From Gordonibacter sp. An230 (GTDB taxonomy: Bacteria > Actinomycetota > Coriobacteriia > Coriobacteriales > Eggerthellaceae), in contig NZ_NFJP01000011.1 of assembly GCF_002159915.1 (NCBI RefSeq), positions 56,250-120,249 of the forward strand: a DNA stretch of 64,000 nt, read 5' to 3'. The translations under genes were made by a program, and so were the position numbers. Positions 60,141 to 64,000 of this stretch are shown piece after piece. Below the pieces are notes generated by a model. That model was not told the origin of the DNA. It made no database searches and was given only the letters and a program-made list of their open reading frames with translations. Numbering within the stretch: the stretch's first letter is position 1; the number at the start of each line of letters is the position of its first letter.

Positions 60141-60240
60141 GCCCATGGGGGAGTAGCTGGCATGCGCCGCGGGCGCGTGTGGCACGTTCAACATCATGGC
60201 CGTGCGGCCTGGCGTGTCTGAAATGGCGAGACTCATGGCG
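60141..60240 (+). ncRNA. yybP-ykoY manganese riboswitch
   Basis: The two conserved segments are present: GGGGGAGTAGC (60147-60157) and GTTCAACATCATGGCC (60186-60201), and the closing GGCGAGACTCATGG (60226-60239) matches the E. coli alx element (GGCGAGACCATAGG). It precedes terC, a classic partner of this riboswitch. The aptamer's 3' strand overlaps the left arm of the terminator at 60229, so Mn2+ binding should favour readthrough. Confidence 0.88.
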
Positions 60241-60279
60241 CCGTCGCACCGCATGCGATGGCGCCATGAGTCTTTTTTT
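60229..60279 (+). terminator. Riboswitch-controlled terminator upstream of terC
   Basis: AGACTCATGGCGCC and GGCGCCATGAGTCT form a perfect 14-bp stem around a 17-base loop, followed by seven T residues; its left arm is part of the riboswitch. Confidence 0.9.
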
Positions 60280-60355
60280 GTGGATTTCGCCTTCTCTCCC
60301 GGCCCTGCGGAGCATCGCAGGTTCGTGCAAGACGGACGATAGGAGCGAACGAGAC

Positions 60356-61456
60356 GTGGATCTTTCAATATTTGCGACCCCTGAGGCGTGGATCAGCCTG
60401 ATCTCCCTCATCTTCCTGGAGATCGTGCTCGGGGTTGACAACCTCGTGTTCATCTCGATCACGACGAACCGCCTGCCCGAGGACAAGCAGCACATCGGCC
60501 GCAAACTCGGCCTGGCGGGCGCGCTTATCATGCGTGTCGTCTTCCTGTGCTTCGCGTCGTTCCTCGTGCATATGACCGAGCCTCTGTTCACCATTGACCT
60601 CGGTCCCTACGTGCACGGCTTCTCGGTGCGCGACCTCGTGCTGCTCGTCGGCGGCGGCTACCTCATCTACAAGGGCATCGCCGAGCTGCGCGACACGCTC
60701 AAGCTCACCGAGCTCAAGGCCGAGCACTGCGAGGAGCACAAGGCGCTCCATCGCATCGCGCTGCCGCAGGCCGTGGGCACCATCATGGTCATGGACCTCG
60801 TGTTCTCCATCGACTCGGTCATCACGGCCGTGGGCATGGCCGACCATCTCATCATCATGATCATCGCCGTCATGCTGGCCGTGTTCCTCATGATGATCTT
60901 CATCGACCCCATCTCCAACTTCATCAACGGGCACCCCGAGATGAAGATGCTCGCGCTCACGTTCATCGTGGCCATCGGTTGCTTGCTCGTCATCGACAGC
61001 GCGGGCTTCCATACCGGCATCGAGCTTCTGCACATGCCGCTCGAGAAGCTGATCGTGTACTTCGCCATGGTGTTCTGCATCGTGCTGGAGGTCATCCAGA
61101 TGCGCTACAACGCGAACGTGCTGGCGTGGCGCAAGGAGCGCTGGCAGAACGAGACGGCCGCGCAGATCGACAGCGTGCGCGCCGAGATGATGGAGCAGAT
61201 GAAGCGCTCGGAGGCCAAGGCTGGCGTGGCGGGGTCGGAGGGCGCCGATCGCATCCAGCCGATCATCATCGGCAGCAACGTGTACATGATGATGCCGGTT
61301 TCCGGAGAGGACGCTGTGTCGTTCAAGGAGCTTCTGGCCACGTCCGACGCCGCCGATAGGGCGTTCTCGCGCCCTCTCGAGATCGACGCGCGCGACGTGA
61401 GCGTCGAGGACGTCGAGAGCAAAGCCCCCGAGTACGAAGAGCCCGAGGGGAAGTAG
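60356..61456 (+). CDS. terC: TerC-family membrane protein (Alx-like)
   Basis: 366 residues, GTG start with AGGAG ten bases upstream. Eight to nine membrane helices: LIFLEIVLGVDNLVFISITTNRLP carries the conserved acidic pair near residue 20-30; MVMDLVFSIDSVITAVGMADHL near 145 is the second family signature. The C-terminal 110 residues are cytoplasmic and charged. TerC/Alx proteins export or handle Mn2+ and metallate exported enzymes. The Mn riboswitch upstream supports that role. Named for the family; a tellurite role is not implied. Confidence 0.93.
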   Translation: MDLSIFATPEAWISLISLIFLEIVLGVDNLVFISITTNRLPEDKQHIGRKLGLAGALIMRVVFLCFASFLVHMTEPLFTIDLGPYVHGFSVRDLVLLVGGGYLIYKGIAELRDTLKLTELKAEHCEEHKALHRIALPQAVGTIMVMDLVFSIDSVITAVGMADHLIIMIIAVMLAVFLMMIFIDPISNFINGHPEMKMLALTFIVAIGCLLVIDSAGFHTGIELLHMPLEKLIVYFAMVFCIVLEVIQMRYNANVLAWRKERWQNETAAQIDSVRAEMMEQMKRSEAKAGVAGSEGADRIQPIIIGSNVYMMMPVSGEDAVSFKELLATSDAADRAFSRPLEIDARDVSVEDVESKAPEYEEPEGK

Positions 61457-61461
61457 CGGCG

Positions 61462-61540
61462 CGCGGGCGCGGTTCGTTCGGAACGGCGCCCGCGTCGCGG
61501 CAGAGGAAGGGCGCCCGCGGTTCTCGTAGGCGCGGGCGCC
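61462..61540 (+). terminator. Tandem hairpins between terC and the flavoprotein gene
   Basis: CGCGGGCGC/GCGCCCGCG (61462-61494) and GGCGCCCGCG/CGCGGGCGCC (61510-61540) are adjacent and their arms could also pair with each other. Convergent terminators are the likely role. Confidence 0.6.
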
Positions 61541-61549
61541 GGGCGACGC

Positions 61550-63013
61550 CTATGCCAGATCCTCGACGAGGACGGAGCCGAGCAGCAGGCCCGATCCAGC
61601 GGCGGGGACGATATCCTCGGTTCCCGCGGCGCATCCCGCCGCGTAGAGGCCGGGAATGGGATTGCCTTCGGCGTCGAGCACCTCCATGCGGTCGCTCACT
61701 GCCAAGCCTCCGCAGCTCTTGTAGCGCACGGGCACGTTGCGCAGGAAGTAATACGGCGCTACGAGCTTCTGCAGGAAGAGGGTCCTGCCGAACTCAGGGT
61801 CTTCCTGGCTGTCGCACATGGCATCGTAGTTGTCGAATGCGGCCTTCACGGTTTCGAACGCGAGCCCTGTCTTCTCAGCCAGTTCCTCGAGCGATCCTGC
61901 GGTTTGCACGGCGTTGCCGGCGTGCGCGATGACCTCTTGGTCGATGCCGTTTTGAGCCGTTCCGTCCCAAATGCTGTACCACTCGTTGAAGCCAGCTGCC
62001 AGGCATCCGGTCGCCGCGTCGTGGACGGCGGTTTCGCAATAAAACCGCTTGCCGTTGGGCAAGAGGCCGATGATCGGATAGAACGTGCCCAGCATGTGCC
62101 CCGCTTCGTAACGGGGGTTCAGGTTCCCCGAGGCTTTCATGCCCGACAGCGTTCCTCCTGCGGCCACGCCGGCGGCTATGCCGTCGCCTGTGCGGCCGGC
62201 CACGATGGTTCCGACGAACGCCCATTCGGAGGCGTACTTCACCATCCACTCCTGGTTCGACACGTATCCCCCGGTGGCCAAGACGACGGCCCTCGCCAAG
62301 ATGTCGACCGTCGACCCGTCTTTTGCGGAGAACCGCGCACCGGCGATGGAGCCGCTATCGTCTACTATGAGCGTTTTGAGGGTGGTTTCGAACAGGTACG
62401 ATGCGCCTGCTTGGACGAGCTTTTCGTCGATGAGCTCGAACTCGTCCATCATCGTGCACAATCCGTTCTTTGGGAAGAACGCTTGATGGTAGGGGCTCTC
62501 GCGCAGCTCTTGGAACTCGTAGCCCCAATCGAAGTGCATCCTGTCGATGAACTTTCCGCCCCATGTTTGCAGGATCACGGTGCGCTCGAGACCCGCCTCG
62601 TCGTCTTCGTAGTAGGGGGCGAACTTCTCGCGGATCTGATCGGGATCCATGTACTTATCGGGGCGCTCTTCCTTCGTGAGCTTGGCCGTGGTGCACATCT
62701 GACAGGCGGCTGAATACATCGCGTCCCCGCCGTAGGTCGAGTTCTGTTCGACGATGAGGACGTCGAGGCCGTCGGCGGCAGGGTCGACGGCGGCCAGCAT
62801 GCCAGATATGCCAGCGCCGACTATGAGGACGTCGACCTCTTGGCTGAAGCTCACGTCGGCATCCCCTATGGCGCGCATGGAGCCGTCCTCGCTCGCTGCG
62901 TCGCCTCCTTTCGATGCGCCGGTGGACGAGCAGCCCACGCTCATCCCCCCGGCGATGGCAGCGAGCGCGCTGGCCGTGCCGAGCGCGCAGAACTGGCGGC
63001 GATTCACGTTCAT
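61550..63013 (-). CDS. Exported FAD-dependent oxidoreductase (fumarate reductase flavoprotein-like)
   Basis: 487 residues with GACAGGAG before the ATG. The N-terminus is a Tat signal (NRRQFCALGTASALA) that also has a lipobox-like ending (MSVGC). FAD-binding VDVLIVGAGISGMLAAVDPAADGLDVLIVEQN, ATGGYVSNQEW, and the C-terminal PGLYAAGCAAGTEDIVPAAGSG match the urocanate/fumarate reductase flavoprotein group. Substrate unknown; relatives reduce C=C bonds of unusual acceptors. The covalent-FMN domain typical of these enzymes is missing and supplied by the next gene. Divergent from a membrane regulator. Confidence 0.88.
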   Translation of the reverse strand: MNVNRRQFCALGTASALAAIAGGMSVGCSSTGASKGGDAASEDGSMRAIGDADVSFSQEVDVLIVGAGISGMLAAVDPAADGLDVLIVEQNSTYGGDAMYSAACQMCTTAKLTKEERPDKYMDPDQIREKFAPYYEDDEAGLERTVILQTWGGKFIDRMHFDWGYEFQELRESPYHQAFFPKNGLCTMMDEFELIDEKLVQAGASYLFETTLKTLIVDDSGSIAGARFSAKDGSTVDILARAVVLATGGYVSNQEWMVKYASEWAFVGTIVAGRTGDGIAAGVAAGGTLSGMKASGNLNPRYEAGHMLGTFYPIIGLLPNGKRFYCETAVHDAATGCLAAGFNEWYSIWDGTAQNGIDQEVIAHAGNAVQTAGSLEELAEKTGLAFETVKAAFDNYDAMCDSQEDPEFGRTLFLQKLVAPYYFLRNVPVRYKSCGGLAVSDRMEVLDAEGNPIPGLYAAGCAAGTEDIVPAAGSGLLLGSVLVEDLA

Positions 63014-63078
63014 CTCGATCTCCTGTCTCTCGGTTCCGATTGCCGCCGCGCCCTTTCGGGGCGACGAGGCGCGCTTGG

Positions 63079-63519
63079 CTAGCGCGCTTGGGAAAGCGCC
63101 TCCTCCACGGCTTTCTTCACTCCGTTCGTCGTCATGGTGGCACCGGTGACTCCGTCGATGTCGGCCGATTGAGCCTCTTCGATCTGGGCTTTGAACGTTC
63201 CGTCCTCGATAGCTTCTTTGCCGCCGATGCCGGCGGTTTCCCCCGATTCGGTTATCTCGTCGACCGTCACGCGCCCGTCGGCCACCGTGAGCGTCACGTC
63301 GATGGGACCGCCCATTCCCGTGCCCGTTCCTTGGTACGTGCCGTCCTCGTAGCTCGTCCCGGAAGCCTGCTGCTTCTGCCCCGCGTTCCCGTCCCGACTT
63401 GCTCCTCGATGCGCCGTCGGCTCGTTTTGCACGGTCGGAGCATCTGGGGCGCAACCGTTTAGCAGGGGCGCCATCGACACGGCGAGACAGCATGCCGCAA
63501 AGGTTGCTCGCTTCTTCAT
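63079..63519 (-). CDS. FMN-binding domain lipoprotein
   Basis: 146 residues. Lipobox ending LLNGC at the N-terminus; a Ser/Thr/Gln linker; then the FMN-binding domain with YEDGTYQGTGTGMGGPIDVTLTVADGRV and the covalent attachment motif DGVTGATMTTNGV (Thr accepts FMN via ApbE). It should pass electrons across the membrane face to the flavoprotein encoded 65 bases downstream. The flavin transferase ApbE is not in the window. Confidence 0.88.
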   Translation of the reverse strand: MKKRATFAACCLAVSMAPLLNGCAPDAPTVQNEPTAHRGASRDGNAGQKQQASGTSYEDGTYQGTGTGMGGPIDVTLTVADGRVTVDEITESGETAGIGGKEAIEDGTFKAQIEEAQSADIDGVTGATMTTNGVKKAVEEALSQAR

Positions 63520-63620
63520 GTACACCGTCCTTTTCTTCGGATTTGCTAGCGACGATCTGCATTCAATCGGTCGGGCCCGGGTAACGTCAAACCGTTCGGC
63601 AAGGTATTTTCGAAAACGGT

Positions 63621-63650
63621 GAGGTAGCTTTGAGGTAGCGGCTTGGTAGC
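63621..63650. promoter_or_regulatory. Three GGTAGC repeats at 11-bp spacing
   Basis: GGTAGC at 63623, 63634 and 63645, each exactly 11 bases apart; the first two are preceded by GA. They lie between the FMN lipoprotein and the divergent regulator gene, on one face of the helix. Confidence 0.6.
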
Positions 63651-63754
63651 GGCTGAGGGAGTGGCTTCTCATCTGCTGATTGCCGAAATGACCGATCGTT
63701 TCGGCTGTGCGTTCGCTACTATGGGACGCCCAGGGAGAGAAGGGGGTGGAAAGG

Positions 63755-64000
63755 ATGCGTCGCAAGGAGGTCTCGCGGGACGTTTCTACGGGTGCGATGC
63801 CCGCGCCGGCGTTCGCCGTGCTTGTGGTTGGGCTGGGGACGTATCTGGGGTGGCAGACGGTGGGCATCTCCCCGACGCTGTTCCCCCAGCCGTCGCGCGA
63901 CAGCCTCCAGGTGATGGAGCCGGCAAACTACGCGCATACGGCCCTTTTCCTGATTTTGCTCGCAGTGCTTGCGCGGGTGGCGAGGCGGGCGGGGGGGGTG
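63755..64000 (+). CDS. Membrane-spanning regulator-like protein (5' end only)
   Basis: The first 82 residues are in the window. After a short charged start (MRRKEVSRD) come a membrane helix (AFAVLVVGLGTYLGW), a loop, and a second helix (TALFLILLAVLARV). In Eggerthella relatives, divergent genes in this position next to exported flavoprotein reductases usually encode proteins with about 12 membrane segments and a C-terminal LuxR helix-turn-helix. The helix-turn-helix is beyond the window, so the assignment is inference from context and the N-terminal style. GGAAAGG precedes the ATG. Confidence 0.5.
   Translation, partial: MRRKEVSRDVSTGAMPAPAFAVLVVGLGTYLGWQTVGISPTLFPQPSRDSLQVMEPANYAHTALFLILLAVLARVARRAGGV

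Overview
The window is a high-GC actinobacterial chromosome segment that reads as a member of the Coriobacteriia, most like the Eggerthellaceae (Eggerthella/Gordonibacter-like anaerobes). The basis is gene content and protein style rather than an rRNA gene: a rapZ-yvcK-whiA cluster, an EFR1-type flavodoxin/ferredoxin, a periplasmic nitrate reductase without NapC, a Tat/lipobox flavoprotein reductase paired with an FMN-binding lipoprotein next to a membrane-spanning regulator, and unusually long GC-rich non-coding gaps.

Layout. 1-9.2 kb: fixABCX electron-transfer flavoprotein operon, a DUF1269 membrane protein, an XRE-cupin regulator beside an AMP-forming acyl-CoA ligase, then a ferredoxin-nitroreductase/EFR1 pair divergent from a TetR regulator. 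9.3-17.9 kb: the translation operon rimP-nusA-rnpM-infB-rbfA-nrnA-truB-ribF. 18-24.5 kb: membrane pyrophosphatase, a GNAT acetyltransferase, glutamate dehydrogenase, a DUF2130 protein. 24.5-27.7 kb: a decaying patch with a membrane protein, at least two broken genes, one of them the remains of a Fic-family gene, and a large inverted repeat. 27.8-37.5 kb: YaiI-like protein, LysO-like exporter, a parS-like site, pcrA/uvrD, uvrC, rapZ-yvcK-whiA. 38.4-44.3 kb: gap, a tiny AT-rich membrane gene, pgk, tpiA, gpmI, secG (a glycolysis block plus secretion). 44.9-51.5 kb: fused FeoAB, tRNA-Leu, a CDF efflux protein, a HAD hydrolase, tRNA-Val, tRNA-Gly/Cys/Gly and a zinc-ribbon protein. 51.8-58.8 kb: a GAF histidine kinase and NarL-type regulator convergent with napGABDH. 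59.3-64 kb: an anchored protein of unknown role, a manganese riboswitch with terC, and a secreted flavin reductase pair divergent from a membrane regulator.

How it works together. Much of the window concerns anaerobic electron flow: ETF (FixABCX) to quinone and an acyl-CoA ligase for CoA-ester reduction; NapGH passing electrons from menaquinol to NapB/NapA at the cell surface; and an exported FAD reductase fed by an FMN lipoprotein. Metals are handled by FeoAB (iron), a Mn riboswitch with TerC, and a CDF exporter.

The best leads outside ordinary annotation are: a shared LexA-like box in two leaderless repair-gene promoters; three GGTAGC repeats at exact 11-bp spacing in the divergent control region at 63.6 kb; two related TTGTCGCCC palindromes far apart; two large imperfect inverted repeats with about 100-bp interiors; a 34-nt sequence shared by two 5' regions; a translationally coupled AT-rich small membrane gene inside the glycolytic block; and a cysteine/histidine tail on NusA. 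No large undescribed multi-gene system is evident.
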